A stretch of 64,000 nt of DNA, taken from Sphingomonas ginkgonis. GTDB taxonomy: Bacteria; Pseudomonadota; Alphaproteobacteria; Sphingomonadales; Sphingomonadaceae. Shown piece after piece: positions 50,593 to 59,579 of this stretch. Below the pieces are notes generated by a model. The model did not search any database and had not been told where the DNA came from. It saw only the letters and a program-made list of their open reading frames with translations. The stretch spans positions 924,501 through 988,500 of the forward strand of contig NZ_RWJF01000001.1 in NCBI RefSeq assembly GCF_003970925.1, read 5' to 3'. Each line of letters begins with the position of its first letter. Position 1 is the first letter of the stretch. The translations under genes were made by a program, and so were the position numbers.

Positions 50593-51617
50593 GCGGGCAG
50601 CCGGCGTCCCTCGCGGGCGCTCCGCCGGGCGAGATCGATCAGCCGCAGCCCCGCGCGGGGGCCGGCGGGATCGACCGGCGGCGGGGCGCCGGCGCGGATC
50701 GCCGCGGCGACCCCGCGGTAGAAGTCGAGATAGCAGCCCGGCTCGGTCGCGATCGCCTCGCGTCGGCCGTCGGCGAGGGTCAGGGTTCCCGCCACCGGAT
50801 CGTTGCCGAAGCCGGGCGAGCGCGGGTCGAGCCCGGCGCGCAGCCGCTCTTCCTGCGGGTCGAGGCCATGCTTGACGAAGCTGCCGCCGCTGCCGTGCAG
50901 CGCGAAGCGCGGACGGGGGTCGGCCACCAGCGTCGAGGCCGACAGCCGGACCCGCAGCGGCCCGTAGCCGAGGCGGAGGTCGAACCAGTCGTCGACCGCC
51001 GCCTCCGGCCGCTGCGCCGCGACATCGGCCTCGATCCACTCGGGCACGCCGAACAGCACCAGCGCCTGGTCGAGCAGGTGCGAGCCGAGGTCGAACAACA
51101 GCCCCGTCCCCGGCGCCGGCCGCTCGCGCCAGCCGGGCTTGATCGTCGGGCGGAAGCGGTCCCAGCACGCCTCGAACAGCGCCGGCCTTCCCACCGCTCC
51201 CTCGCCAAGCAGCCGCCGTACCGTCAGGAAGTCACCGTCCCAGCGGCGGTTCTGGAAGACCGTCAGCAGCCGCCCGCGCTCGGCCGCCAGCGCGATCAGC
51301 CGGTCGGCGTCGGCGACGTCCACCGCCATCGGCTTGTCGATGACCACATGCTTGCCGGCCTCCAGCGCGGCGGCGGCGAGCGCGGCGTGGGTCTCGGTCG
51401 GGGTCGAAATGACGACCAGCTCGACCGTCGGGTCGGCGAGCACCGCGGGCGTCTCGGCCGAGCCGGCGACGGCGAGCAGCTGGAACTCGGGAAGCGCGCG
51501 CAGCAGCGGCGCGTGGAACACGGTTCCGCCCGCACCCCGTCCGATCAGCGCGGCGCGGACCGGCTCGGCGGGGGCAGGCGGCAGCGGCGCGGGGGTAGGG
51601 TCGGGGGTCGTGGGCAT
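50589..51617 (-). CDS. Gfo/Idh/MocA family oxidoreductase
   Basis: A 342-residue protein with the N-terminal Rossmann domain (AALIGRGAGGTVFHAP), the DKP motif in HVVIDKPMAVD (EKP in most family members) and the C-terminal alpha/beta domain (DLGSHLLDQALVLFG). These enzymes oxidize or reduce sugars, often aldoses or inositols, with NAD(P). The ATG at 51617 has GGAG upstream and a Pro/Thr-rich leader. Its exact substrate is unknown. It is divergent from GH5 across 192 bp; the operator in that gap is 152 bp from this start, so its control is uncertain. Confidence 0.82.
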   Translation of the reverse strand: MPTTPDPTPAPLPPAPAEPVRAALIGRGAGGTVFHAPLLRALPEFQLLAVAGSAETPAVLADPTVELVVISTPTETHAALAAAALEAGKHVVIDKPMAVDVADADRLIALAAERGRLLTVFQNRRWDGDFLTVRRLLGEGAVGRPALFEACWDRFRPTIKPGWRERPAPGTGLLFDLGSHLLDQALVLFGVPEWIEADVAAQRPEAAVDDWFDLRLGYGPLRVRLSASTLVADPRPRFALHGSGGSFVKHGLDPQEERLRAGLDPRSPGFGNDPVAGTLTLADGRREAIATEPGCYLDFYRGVAAAIRAGAPPPVDPAGPRAGLRLIDLARRSAREGRRLPA

Positions 51618-51768
51618 CGCTCTCCTTGAGCGCAAACGCGTCGCGAAGTCGATGCACGACGATCGCCCCGCCGCCTTCCGACGCGGCAGCCGTCCCGCCG
51701 CTCGACTCACCGCGTTCGCGGGCCGATTTCGAGCCTCCCGCGTGTCGGCGGGTTGACGCGGACGGGAA

Positions 51769-51782
51769 TGATAGCGCTATCA
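51769..51782. promoter_or_regulatory. LacI-family operator 6 (GH5)
   Basis: TGATAGCGCTATCA is a perfect 14-bp palindrome, 27 bp upstream of the GH5 start. It matches the consensus of the other five sites. Confidence 0.82.
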
Positions 51783-51809
51783 CGAGCGCTGGCAATCGAG
51801 AGGGTGCAG

Positions 51810-52805
51810 ATGAAATCCTGGTGGGCGGCGGGGCTGATGACCTTGCTGGCGAGCGTGGCGGCAACCCCGGCGGCAGCGGCGGCCCCGGACTCCGGCTTTC
51901 ACCGCGGCATGAACGTGCTCGGCTATGATCCGGGCTGGAAGGACCCTGCAAAGGCGCGCTTCCAGACCCGCCACTTCGCCGAGATCCGCCGCGCCGGCTT
52001 CGACTTCGTGCGGGTCAACCTGTTCGGCTTCCGGGCGCTCGACGCGCGCAACCGGCTCGATCCCAAGTGGCTGGCGCGGGTCGACTGGATCGTCCGCGAA
52101 GGCCGCCGCGCCGGGCTCGGCGTCATCCTCGACGAACATGACTACGACACCTGCTCGGACGATCCCGAGGCGTGCCGCTCCAAGCTGCTGGCCGTGTGGC
52201 AGCAGCTCGGCGCCCGCTACGCCCGCGCCGACCGGAAGGTCGCCTTCGAGCTTCTCAACGAGCCGCATGGCAAGATCGACGCCGCCGCCTGGAACGCCTT
52301 CTTCCCGCCGGTGCTCGCCGAGGTCCGCAAGCGCAACCCGGACCGCTGGGTGGTGATCGGTCCCTCGTCGTGGAACAGCCTCGCCCAGCTGCCCAACCTC
52401 GTCCTGCCCGAGGACGACCGGCGGCTGCTCGTCACCTTCCACTATTACGAGCCGTTCCGCTTCACCCACCAGGGCGCGGGCTGGGTCAAGGAGTTCACCA
52501 ACGTCCATGGCGTGACCTGGGGCAGCGCGCAGGATCGCGCGGCGCTTGCCGCCGACTTCGGCAAGGTCGAGCAATGGGCGGCGCAGTACGACCGTCCGAT
52601 ACTGCTCGGCGAGTTCGGCGCCTACGACAAGAGCGGAACTCCGGTCGACCAGCGTGCCGCCTACACCGCCGCCGCCGCGCGCGAGGCGGAGCGGCGTGGG
52701 TTCGCCTGGTCCTACTGGCAGTTCGACAGCGACTTCGTGGCGTGGGACATGAACCGCAACGCCTGGGTGGAACCGATCCGCCGCGCGCTCATCCCCGCCG
52801 GCTGA
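51810..52805 (+). CDS. Glycoside hydrolase family 5 endoglucanase-like
   Basis: A 331-residue secreted enzyme (signal MKSWWAAGLMTLLASVAATP). GH5 active-site residues are the acid/base Glu151 in FELLNEPHG and the nucleophile Glu268 in ILLGEFGAYD, with HYYEPFRFTHQG between. Family 5 includes cellulases, xyloglucanases and mannanases; the sequence resembles bacterial endoglucanases, but the subfamily cannot be set by eye. The ATG at 51810 is preceded by GAGAGGG; an upstream ATG (51753) would put the operator inside the coding region. It converges with the CE2-like gene with 7 bp between them. Confidence 0.9.
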   Translation: MKSWWAAGLMTLLASVAATPAAAAAPDSGFHRGMNVLGYDPGWKDPAKARFQTRHFAEIRRAGFDFVRVNLFGFRALDARNRLDPKWLARVDWIVREGRRAGLGVILDEHDYDTCSDDPEACRSKLLAVWQQLGARYARADRKVAFELLNEPHGKIDAAAWNAFFPPVLAEVRKRNPDRWVVIGPSSWNSLAQLPNLVLPEDDRRLLVTFHYYEPFRFTHQGAGWVKEFTNVHGVTWGSAQDRAALAADFGKVEQWAAQYDRPILLGEFGAYDKSGTPVDQRAAYTAAAAREAERRGFAWSYWQFDSDFVAWDMNRNAWVEPIRRALIPAG

Positions 52806-52812
52806 GCCGCCG

Positions 52813-53913
52813 CTACCGTCCCAACCCGGCGCGCGCCTCCGGGTGCGCCGCCAGGAAGGCGAGGATCGCGTCGGCGATCCGCCCGTCGTCCGCCAGTCCC
52901 GGATGGCCGTTGCAGGCCGTCATGGCGAGGCCGCCGACGGTAACCGCGCCGACCCGGCGGTCGCCGCGGCGGCGCAGTTGCGCAACGACCTTCGCGGTCT
53001 CGGCGGCGAACTCGCCCTGGAGCTGGTCGGTCGCCCAGAGGAGGACGTAGGCGCCGGGGAAGCGCGCGTGCAGCGTCTCGACGAAGCGGGCATAGCTCGC
53101 CTCGTAATCGGCATGCAGCGCGGCGCGGTCGGCCCAGCGCTCGCCCGCGTGCAGCGGAGTGCTGAAGTCATTGGTCCCGAGCGAGACGACGACGAGCTGC
53201 GGTCGCCAGGAGCGGTCGTCCTCGCGCCGGCCATGGTCGAACAGCGTGTAGGGGTAGGCGGCGGGCAGCGGGTCGGCGGCGAAGCCGTTGTAGTTGCGGA
53301 CGACGCCGCGCCCGGAGATGGCGTTGACCCGGTAGTCGGCCGCGAACCGTCCGGCGATCCGCGGCGCGATCCCGCGCGTCGTGTCGGTGGTCTGCCACAC
53401 CTGTTCCTCACTGCACTGCGAGGTCGGCGACAGGTTGCCGTAGCCGACCGTGTAGGAGTCGCCGACGAACTCGATCCGGTGCTGGCGCCGGGAGGGCAGG
53501 GACATCTGTGCCGACCGGGCCGCGTAGATCCCGCCGAACTCGGAGGCCCCCGCCTGGCTCTCGCTGGCGACGTCCACGCGGAGGCGGTGAAGGCCCCCGC
53601 CCATGCCGTCGAGCAGGCGCCAGCCTCCACCGTTCGAGACGAACGCCAGCGGCGGCGCCCCGTCAACCGTCACCCGCAGCGCGGCGCGTCCGGCACCCAG
53701 ACGAAGGTAAGCGCGAGAGCCGCGAACCTCAGCTTCGAAGTATGTCCCCGGCCATTGGCGCCGCCAGCCTCCGCCGGGCACCGGCTCGGCACGACCGACC
53801 ACCCGGACGGCCAGGGCGGCGATGCCGGCGGGCGGCCCAGCGGCGGGTTCGAGCGTGGCGACGGGCGCGGCAGCGGCGAGCGATGCGGCGGCGAGAAGAG
53901 CAGAGGTCAGCAT
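52813..53913 (-). CDS. SGNH/GDSL carbohydrate esterase, CE2-like
   Basis: A 366-residue secreted protein (signal MLTSALLAAASLAAAAPVA). An N-terminal jelly roll (TYFEAEVRGSRAYLRLG, VTVDGAPPLAFV) precedes an SGNH domain with the nucleophile Ser153 in EFVGDSYTVGYGN, LGTNDFS and a His in CNGHPGLADD. This arrangement is that of CE2 acetylxylan/glucomannan esterases. It would remove acetyl groups from xylan or glucan. No operator was found in front of it. I use the ATG at 53913; further upstream frames are basic and lack a signal. Confidence 0.82.
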   Translation of the reverse strand: MLTSALLAAASLAAAAPVATLEPAAGPPAGIAALAVRVVGRAEPVPGGGWRRQWPGTYFEAEVRGSRAYLRLGAGRAALRVTVDGAPPLAFVSNGGGWRLLDGMGGGLHRLRVDVASESQAGASEFGGIYAARSAQMSLPSRRQHRIEFVGDSYTVGYGNLSPTSQCSEEQVWQTTDTTRGIAPRIAGRFAADYRVNAISGRGVVRNYNGFAADPLPAAYPYTLFDHGRREDDRSWRPQLVVVSLGTNDFSTPLHAGERWADRAALHADYEASYARFVETLHARFPGAYVLLWATDQLQGEFAAETAKVVAQLRRRGDRRVGAVTVGGLAMTACNGHPGLADDGRIADAILAFLAAHPEARAGLGR

Positions 53914-54053
53914 GGCTGGTGATGATCCCGGACGACGCAACAAGGAGCGGGTTGCCGCCCCGCCTAGGCGCTTTTTCCACGCTGCTCCAGCAGCTCGGCG
54001 AGGCCCTACCGCCCGGCCATGCAACGGCCCGAGCGCCCGGACGTTGATTCGTT

Positions 54054-55043
54054 ATGGACCCGGACCATTCGGATGGCGCGTCGGGCGCCTTCTTCTACGA
54101 CGCGGAGGGCCGCGACCATGCGCTCGACATGCGCAACCTCGACAAGTTGCCGAAGACGGGGCCCGAGCAGCTCATCTGGTTCGACATCGATCGGTCGGAC
54201 ACGGCGGCGATCGCCCGCGTCGGCGAGATGCTCGCTTTGTCGCCCGAGACGATCGAGGCGATGGGCAGCGGCGATGCCGTGCCGCGGCTCGCCAGCTACG
54301 AGAAATATTTCCACTTCAGCCTGACCCGTGCCGACGTCCAGGAAAAGCCGGTCATCAACTTCGCGGTCTGCGAGCGCTGGCTGCTGACGGTGCGGGACGG
54401 GGAAGTGCCCTATTTCACCGCCTACCGCGAGCGGGACCGCGGCGAGTCGCTGATCGGACGCCTGTCTCCGCTGATGCTCGCCGGCTCGCTGATCGACTGG
54501 CATTTCGAGGGTTACCAGGAAGCGGTCGCGACGATGCAGCGCGACCTCGATCGGCTGGACTCGGCGATCCTCGGCCGGCGGCGGGCACGGCCGCCCCTGT
54601 CGGACCTGGCCCGGATGCGGCTCAACGTCGCGCGCCTGCGCCGGCGCCTCGACGGCCATCGACCGCTGGTCCACGCGCTGCTCCGGCCCGACTTCCCGCG
54701 GGTCTCGGAAGAGAAGCAGGGCGAGTATTTCAGCGTGCTCGAAAACCATTTTCTCGGCGCCGCCGACAATGTCGAGCGGATGCGCGAAAGCGTGATCGGC
54801 AGCTTCGACCTTTATGCCACCCGCACCGCCCAGGAAACGAACGACCTCGTCCGGCTGCTGACGCTCGTCACGGTGGCGACCGGCCTTGCCGCCGCGATCG
54901 CCGGCATCTTCGGGATGAACTTCGAGGTGCCCTTCTTCAAATGGGGCGAGGTCGGCTTCGCGATCACGCTGGTGATGATGGTCGGGGTCGCGCTCGCCCT
55001 GTTCATCATCGCCTGGCGGCGCGGCTGGCTGTCCCCGACCTGA
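54054..55043 (+). CDS. CorA/ZntB family divalent-cation transporter
   Basis: A 329-residue protein with a large cytoplasmic N-terminal domain, a long helical region (QEAVATMQRDLDRLDSAIL cited as QRDLDRLD) and two C-terminal membrane segments. The pore signature GMN is present at 287-289 in FGMNFEVPFF, although the following periplasmic loop differs from the MPEL of typical CorA and is closer to ZntB-like members. It would transport Mg2+, or Zn2+ for ZntB types. It is convergent with the phytochrome gene (9 bp) and unrelated to the hemicellulose locus. Confidence 0.85.
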   Translation: MDPDHSDGASGAFFYDAEGRDHALDMRNLDKLPKTGPEQLIWFDIDRSDTAAIARVGEMLALSPETIEAMGSGDAVPRLASYEKYFHFSLTRADVQEKPVINFAVCERWLLTVRDGEVPYFTAYRERDRGESLIGRLSPLMLAGSLIDWHFEGYQEAVATMQRDLDRLDSAILGRRRARPPLSDLARMRLNVARLRRRLDGHRPLVHALLRPDFPRVSEEKQGEYFSVLENHFLGAADNVERMRESVIGSFDLYATRTAQETNDLVRLLTLVTVATGLAAAIAGIFGMNFEVPFFKWGEVGFAITLVMMVGVALALFIIAWRRGWLSPT

Positions 55044-55052
55044 GCCGGAACT

Positions 55053-57665
55053 TCATTCGGCCTCGACCTGCTCGCACAGCCAGCGGGCGATGGTCGGCGC
55101 CGCGAACGGCTTGCCGATCACCGGCGTGCCCTCGAAGTCCGGCGGCAGGACCATGTTGCTGTCGTAGCCGGTCGTCAGCGCGAAGGGGATGTTGCGGTCG
55201 CGCAGCAAGCGCCCGACCTCCCAGCTCATCTCGCCGTCGAGGTTGATGTCGAGGAGCGCGGCGTCGACCTGCTCGTGCGCGGCGAGGTCGAGCGCCTCGG
55301 TCACGCGCGTCGCCGGGCCGACCAGCTCCCAGCCGAGACCCTCGATCGTGTCCTCCATCATCATGATGACGAGGCTGCTGTCCTCGACCAGGAGGATCCG
55401 CTTGACTTGCTCCGAGCGGACGACCTCGCGCGCCTCGGGCACGGCCGGAGCCGTTTCCTCGGCGACCGACTGGACCAGCGCCGACGCGGGGAGAGTGATG
55501 CTGCACTCGACCCCACCCTGCTCGAAGCGGAGCTCGGACGAGCCGCCAGTCTCCAGCTCGAGCGCGCGGCCGATCAGCGAGCTTCCGAACCCGCGGCGGT
55601 TGGGGGTGAGGACGGTCGGGCCGCCGCTTTCCTTCCACTCGATAACGACCCCGCCGCCGGGCTGGACGGACCAGCTGACGGCGACCTTCCCGTCGGGCAC
55701 GGACAGGCTACCATATTTGGCGGCGTTGGTGCTGAGCTCGTGGACCGCCAGCGACACCGCGAGCGACGCCTTGGACGAGAGCGTCAGCGGTGGCCCGGCG
55801 AGATCGATGCGGTCGCCGTTCTCCTGGGCATATTGCTCGAGCTCGAGCGAGATGAGCCCGCTCAGCGAAACGCCCTCCCAGCGGTGGCGGGTCAGCAAGC
55901 TGTGCACCCGGCTCATCGACTGGATGCGCTGGTTGAGACCGGTGGCGAAGCTCTCCAGCGTGTCCGCGTTGCTGCTGGCGTGCGTCACCAGCGCCTGGAT
56001 GTTGGCGAGCGTGTTCTTCACCCGGTGGTCGAGCTCGGCCATCAGCAGCTGCTGGCGGGCGAACGCCTTCTCGCGCTCCTGCGCGGCGGCATGGATCCGC
56101 CGCAGAACCACCTCGAGCAGCGCGACGCGAAGGTCGAAGGCGGCATCGCGGTCATAGTCGGTCCACGGCTCCGAGCGGCCGCGCACCGTCTGGCTCCAGG
56201 CGGCGAACGAGGTCCGCGGGGTCAGCTTCTCGCCGTCCGGGGTCTGTTCGACCGGCTTGTCCGGGTTGCCCGCCCATTCGACGGTCTGCACCACCTCGGG
56301 CCGGAACCACATGACGAAGTCGCGCGGCTCCTTCGACACCGAAATGGCGAGCAGCCCGGAGGCGACCCCGGCGAACCCCGCGGCGGGCGGATAGATCTCG
56401 CTCAGCCGGTCGGTGCAGAAGATGCCGTTGTCGGCGTCCACATGGTTGCACAGCCAGTCGGTCAGGCGCGCGATCTGCTCCTCGTCCGGCGTATCGCCGA
56501 GCACCGCCACGCCGCTGTTGACGTGGATCGCGACGCCGCCCTTGTGGCTCGCCATCCGCATCGCGAACCCGCCGGCGCGGACATAGTCGAGCAGGTTGGG
56601 CGAGTTGCGGATCAGTCCCTCGCCAAAATCGTCCTCGGTGGCGAGATTGCGCATCAGCTGCTGGAGCACGACGCGCGAGCGGGTGCGCTGCTCGAACCGC
56701 TCGGCGCGCTCCTTCGCTTCGAGCTGGAGCGAGAACATCGACCCGAACAGCTCGCCGATGGCGCGGAGGTGACGCGGGAGGAAACGCGGGGTCATGTGGT
56801 GGCAGCTGATCAGCCCCCACAGCTTGCCGCCCTGGATGATCGAGATCGACATGGAGGCGTCGACCCCCATGTTGCGCAGATACTGGCGGTGGATCGGCGA
56901 GACGTCACGCAGGATCGCCTGGCTCATGTCCAGCGGCGCGCCGGTCGCCGGGTTGAGCTGCGGGACGATCGGCGCCGGCTGGTAGTCGACCTGGCAGATC
57001 AGCCGCAGCCAGTTGCGCAGGTAGAGCGCGCGCGCCTGCTTGGGGATGTCCGATGCCGGGTAGTGGAGATCGAGGAACGGGTCGAGCGCGGGTTCGACGG
57101 CCTCGGCGAACACCCAGCCGCTGTCGTCATGGTCGAAGCGATAGACCATCACCCGGTCGTAGCCGAGCACCGCCTTCACCCGCTCGGCGGCGAGCTGGCA
57201 GAAATCCTGGAGGTGCTCGCACCGGTCGAGTCCCTCGAGCATTTCCTGAACACAGGACAGCGGGTCGCGCGCAGCGCCATTGGCGGGGTCGGCCTGCTCG
57301 AACTCGATCACCAGTCGTCCGGCACTGCGGTGGACGCTGGCATCCAGCGGACTGCCTCCCTTCACCCGCAGCGCGGGGTCGAGCAGGTGCCGCGGCTTGC
57401 TGAGGTCCGACGTCTCGACCAGCGAGCGGAGCCGCTCCAGCTGCATCTCGTCGAACAGGATGCCGGCGTCGGCACCCAGCAGCTGCTCGGCATCGCAGCC
57501 GAGCAGGCTGGTGAGGCTCCCCGCCACCTGCTCGATCACCAGCTGCTCGGGGTCGAGCACCAGCATCGCGCCATGCGGCAGGATCGCGCCGGGGATGTGG
57601 ATCGGTTCGCGATCACAGTTGGTCAGGTCGACCTTCTGGTCCGGCGACAGGAAATCAGTCGACAA
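55053..57665 (-). CDS. bphP: Bacteriophytochrome HWE histidine kinase with receiver domain
   Basis: An 870-residue red/far-red photoreceptor. The chromophore Cys17 sits before the PAS domain (LTNCDREPIHIPGAI); the GAF has the biliverdin-pocket motif YPASDIPKQAR; PHY follows. The kinase is of the HWE type (LDHRVKNTLANIQALV, N-box VHELSTNAAKYG), and a C-terminal receiver domain has LLVEDS and the acceptor Asp in ALLDINL. I chose the TTG at 57665 (GGAG upstream; MSTDFLSPDQK), which overlaps the heme oxygenase stop by 11 bp. The kinase has its own receiver, so an intramolecular or branched phosphorelay is expected. It may feed the general stress response, but that is inference. Confidence 0.93.
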   Translation of the reverse strand: MSTDFLSPDQKVDLTNCDREPIHIPGAILPHGAMLVLDPEQLVIEQVAGSLTSLLGCDAEQLLGADAGILFDEMQLERLRSLVETSDLSKPRHLLDPALRVKGGSPLDASVHRSAGRLVIEFEQADPANGAARDPLSCVQEMLEGLDRCEHLQDFCQLAAERVKAVLGYDRVMVYRFDHDDSGWVFAEAVEPALDPFLDLHYPASDIPKQARALYLRNWLRLICQVDYQPAPIVPQLNPATGAPLDMSQAILRDVSPIHRQYLRNMGVDASMSISIIQGGKLWGLISCHHMTPRFLPRHLRAIGELFGSMFSLQLEAKERAERFEQRTRSRVVLQQLMRNLATEDDFGEGLIRNSPNLLDYVRAGGFAMRMASHKGGVAIHVNSGVAVLGDTPDEEQIARLTDWLCNHVDADNGIFCTDRLSEIYPPAAGFAGVASGLLAISVSKEPRDFVMWFRPEVVQTVEWAGNPDKPVEQTPDGEKLTPRTSFAAWSQTVRGRSEPWTDYDRDAAFDLRVALLEVVLRRIHAAAQEREKAFARQQLLMAELDHRVKNTLANIQALVTHASSNADTLESFATGLNQRIQSMSRVHSLLTRHRWEGVSLSGLISLELEQYAQENGDRIDLAGPPLTLSSKASLAVSLAVHELSTNAAKYGSLSVPDGKVAVSWSVQPGGGVVIEWKESGGPTVLTPNRRGFGSSLIGRALELETGGSSELRFEQGGVECSITLPASALVQSVAEETAPAVPEAREVVRSEQVKRILLVEDSSLVIMMMEDTIEGLGWELVGPATRVTEALDLAAHEQVDAALLDINLDGEMSWEVGRLLRDRNIPFALTTGYDSNMVLPPDFEGTPVIGKPFAAPTIARWLCEQVEAE

Positions 57666-58254
57666 ACATTGTCTCCGTGGCAGCCGCCGCTTGGGAGAAG
57701 ATGGCGAATGCGCGATGAGCGCCGGCAATGGCTTCGTCCGGCTTTGCCGCGACGATAGAGGATTGCTCCAGCAAAGTCACAAAGGATTGCCACAGCCGCT
57801 CGTCGCAGCCGTGGGACAGGAAGCGGTCGGCGGCGCGACAGGCGACGTCGGGGTTGTCCTGCAGCCGGCGGTGGAGCAGGCGCGCACCGAGGCGGGAGCC
57901 TTCCAGCACATAGACCATGCCGAGCGCCTCGGCCGGGGTGGGAAGCGACTGCGGCTCGCCTTCCGCCGCCACGCGCTCGACCGCGAGGGCGCGGCAATCC
58001 TCCGCCAGTGCGGCACGGCGACTGCGCTCGGCCCAGTCGGGAACGAGCCGGGCGACGTCCGCCGCTTCGAGCAGCCGCTCGCAGCGTTCCACCGCCAGCC
58101 CCTGCGCAGCAAGCAGACGGCGGTAACCGCCGGCGGTCTCGGGCGCCGCCGACTCGAGCGATGCTTCCACCGCCTCGTGCGCGGCGGCGGTGGCCTGTCG
58201 CAGCAGCTGGCGGTGCGAACGCCCGCTCTCCCGTTCCGCCCAATCCCTCGGCAC
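57655..58254 (-). CDS. bphO: Heme oxygenase (BphO), biliverdin supply
   Basis: A 199-residue heme oxygenase-fold protein with the proximal-heme His in TAAAHEAVEASL and the distal-helix motif LGMVYVLEGSRLGARLL. It would open heme to biliverdin IXalpha, the chromophore of the adjacent phytochrome; the two genes overlap by 11 bp, so expression is coupled. The ATG at 58254 starts MPRDWAERE. The 220 bp between this gene and ku are unusually AT-rich near 58300-58360 and contain two neighbouring inverted repeats. Confidence 0.9.
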   Translation of the reverse strand: MPRDWAERESGRSHRQLLRQATAAAHEAVEASLESAAPETAGGYRRLLAAQGLAVERCERLLEAADVARLVPDWAERSRRAALAEDCRALAVERVAAEGEPQSLPTPAEALGMVYVLEGSRLGARLLHRRLQDNPDVACRAADRFLSHGCDERLWQSFVTLLEQSSIVAAKPDEAIAGAHRAFAIFSQAAAATETMFVD

Positions 58255-58347
58255 TTGCCCTCAACCCTCTGGAATTCCGGTCAAAGCGACCGCCGGCCTA
58301 CTTAGTTAGCCAAGATGAACATAAAGTGTGAAGTAAGAATCGGACCA

Positions 58348-58376
58348 GTATCGAAACGATACGTCGGCCAGCCGAC
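58348..58376. repeat. Two adjacent inverted repeats between bphO and ku
   Basis: GTATCGAAACGATAC (58348-58362) is immediately followed by GTCGGCCAGCCGAC (58363-58376). Both have perfect 6-bp arms. They lie in the divergent bphO/ku gap, 94 bp from bphO and 98 bp from ku. They could be regulator-binding sites or, folded, hairpins. No T-tract follows. In the same gap a GGAAC at 58420-58424 with TTTG 17 bp later loosely recalls a sigma-EcfG promoter in front of ku, but the -10 does not fit well. Confidence 0.55.
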
Positions 58377-58474
58377 TAGACTGCTCACGCCCTCCGCCAA
58401 GTCGGCATCGGGCGCCGGCGGAACGCTTTTCGCCGCGCGGCTTTGAATCGCCGACGCAACGAGGAGCTTCCCGC

Positions 58475-59386
58475 ATGCCCGCACGCCCCGCCTGGCGCGG
58501 CCAGATCCGGCTGGCCCTGGTCTCGATCCCGGTCGAGATCTACACCGCCACCAAGAGCGGCGCGCAGATCGCCTTCCATCAGGTCCACGAACCGTCGGGC
58601 AAGCGGATCAAGTATGAGAAGGTGGTGCCCGGCATCGGCCCGGTGAACACCGACGACATCGTCAAGGGCTACGAGGTCTCGAAGGGCGAATATGTCCTGC
58701 TCGAGCCCGAGGAGATCGACAGCGTCAAGCTGGAGAGCCGCAAGACGCTGGACCTCATCCAGTTCGTCGACATCGGCGAGATCGACGCCATCTACTACGA
58801 CAAGCCCTATTATGTCGTGCCTGCGGACGACCTTGCCGAGGAGGCGTTCGTGGTGCTTCGCGACGCGCTTCGCGCGGCGAAGAAGGTGGGCGTCGGACAG
58901 CTCGCGATGCGCGGGCAGGAATATGTCGTGGCACTGAAGCCCTGCGGCCGCGGCATGCTGCTCGAGACGCTGCGCTACGACGACGAGGTCAACAAGGCGT
59001 CGGGCTATTTCCGCGAGATCGGCGACACCAAGCCCGATCCCGACCTGCTCGACCTCGCCGGCACGCTGATCGAGAAGAAGGCGGGCGACTTCGACGCCGG
59101 CCAGTTCCACAACCGCTACGTCGACGCGCTGAAGGGCCTCATCGAGCAGAAGCGCAAGAGCAAGGGCGAGACGATCATCCAGGACCCGGACGACGGCAAG
59201 GCGCCCAAGGGCAGCAATGTCGTCGACCTGATGGCGGCGCTCAAGAAGAGCCTCGAAGGCGGCGCCGGCAACGACAATGCGTCGGCGGCGGAGAAGCCCC
59301 GGAAGGCACCGGCCAAGAAGCCCGCCGCGGCCAAGGCGCCGGCCAAGAAGGCGGCGGACAAGGCGCCGGCGCGGAAGCGGGCGTGA
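58475..59386 (+). CDS. ku: Non-homologous end-joining protein Ku
   Basis: A 303-residue bacterial Ku (start MPARPAWRGQIRLALVSIPV cited to its first 20 residues). The core ring domain includes FHQVHEPSGKRIKYEK and YVVALKPCGRGMLLETLRY. The C-terminus is a Lys/Ala/Pro-rich tail of about 45 residues (KAPAKKPAAAKAPAKK), as in Ku proteins that recruit LigD and bind DNA. GAGGAG precedes the ATG by 8 bp. It acts as a homodimer on DNA double-strand breaks and is followed by ligD 193 bp downstream, with a REP-like element in the gap. Confidence 0.95.
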   Translation: MPARPAWRGQIRLALVSIPVEIYTATKSGAQIAFHQVHEPSGKRIKYEKVVPGIGPVNTDDIVKGYEVSKGEYVLLEPEEIDSVKLESRKTLDLIQFVDIGEIDAIYYDKPYYVVPADDLAEEAFVVLRDALRAAKKVGVGQLAMRGQEYVVALKPCGRGMLLETLRYDDEVNKASGYFREIGDTKPDPDLLDLAGTLIEKKAGDFDAGQFHNRYVDALKGLIEQKRKSKGETIIQDPDDGKAPKGSNVVDLMAALKKSLEGGAGNDNASAAEKPRKAPAKKPAAAKAPAKKAADKAPARKRA

Positions 59387-59404
59387 GCCTCGCCTTCCAC
59401 CCCC

Positions 59405-59496
59405 GTCCGTCATCCCCGCGAAAGCGGGGATCCAGCTTCCTCCGTCATTCTTGCCGCCAAGGCAGCTGGACCCCCGCTTTCGCGGGGGTGACGGAC
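59405..59496. repeat. REP-like long inverted repeat between ku and ligD (third copy at 59530-59562)
   Basis: The 33-bp arm at 59405-59437 (GTCCGTCATCCCCGCGAAAG... ending ATCCAGCT) is repeated as an inverted copy with about three mismatches at 59464-59496, separated by 26 bp. Each arm itself holds CCCCGCGAAAGCGGGG, a hairpin. A more degenerate copy in the second orientation lies at 59530-59562 (AGCTGGAGCCCCG...GTGACGGGC). This unit is the type of extragenic palindrome seen dispersed in alphaproteobacterial genomes. The ku-ligD gap (193 bp) holds nothing else visible. Confidence 0.8.
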
Positions 59497-59579
59497 GTTG
59501 GAACAGTGGAGCGACCACATTTGGGGCTCAGCTGGAGCCCCGCCTTCGCGTGGGTGACGGGCGGGAAGGGTTAGAGCTG

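Noticed and set aside
58420..58446. Possible sigma-EcfG promoter (GGAAC and TTTG) before ku
   Set aside because: The -35 fits, but the -10 element lacks the GTT core; too weak to list as a promoter.
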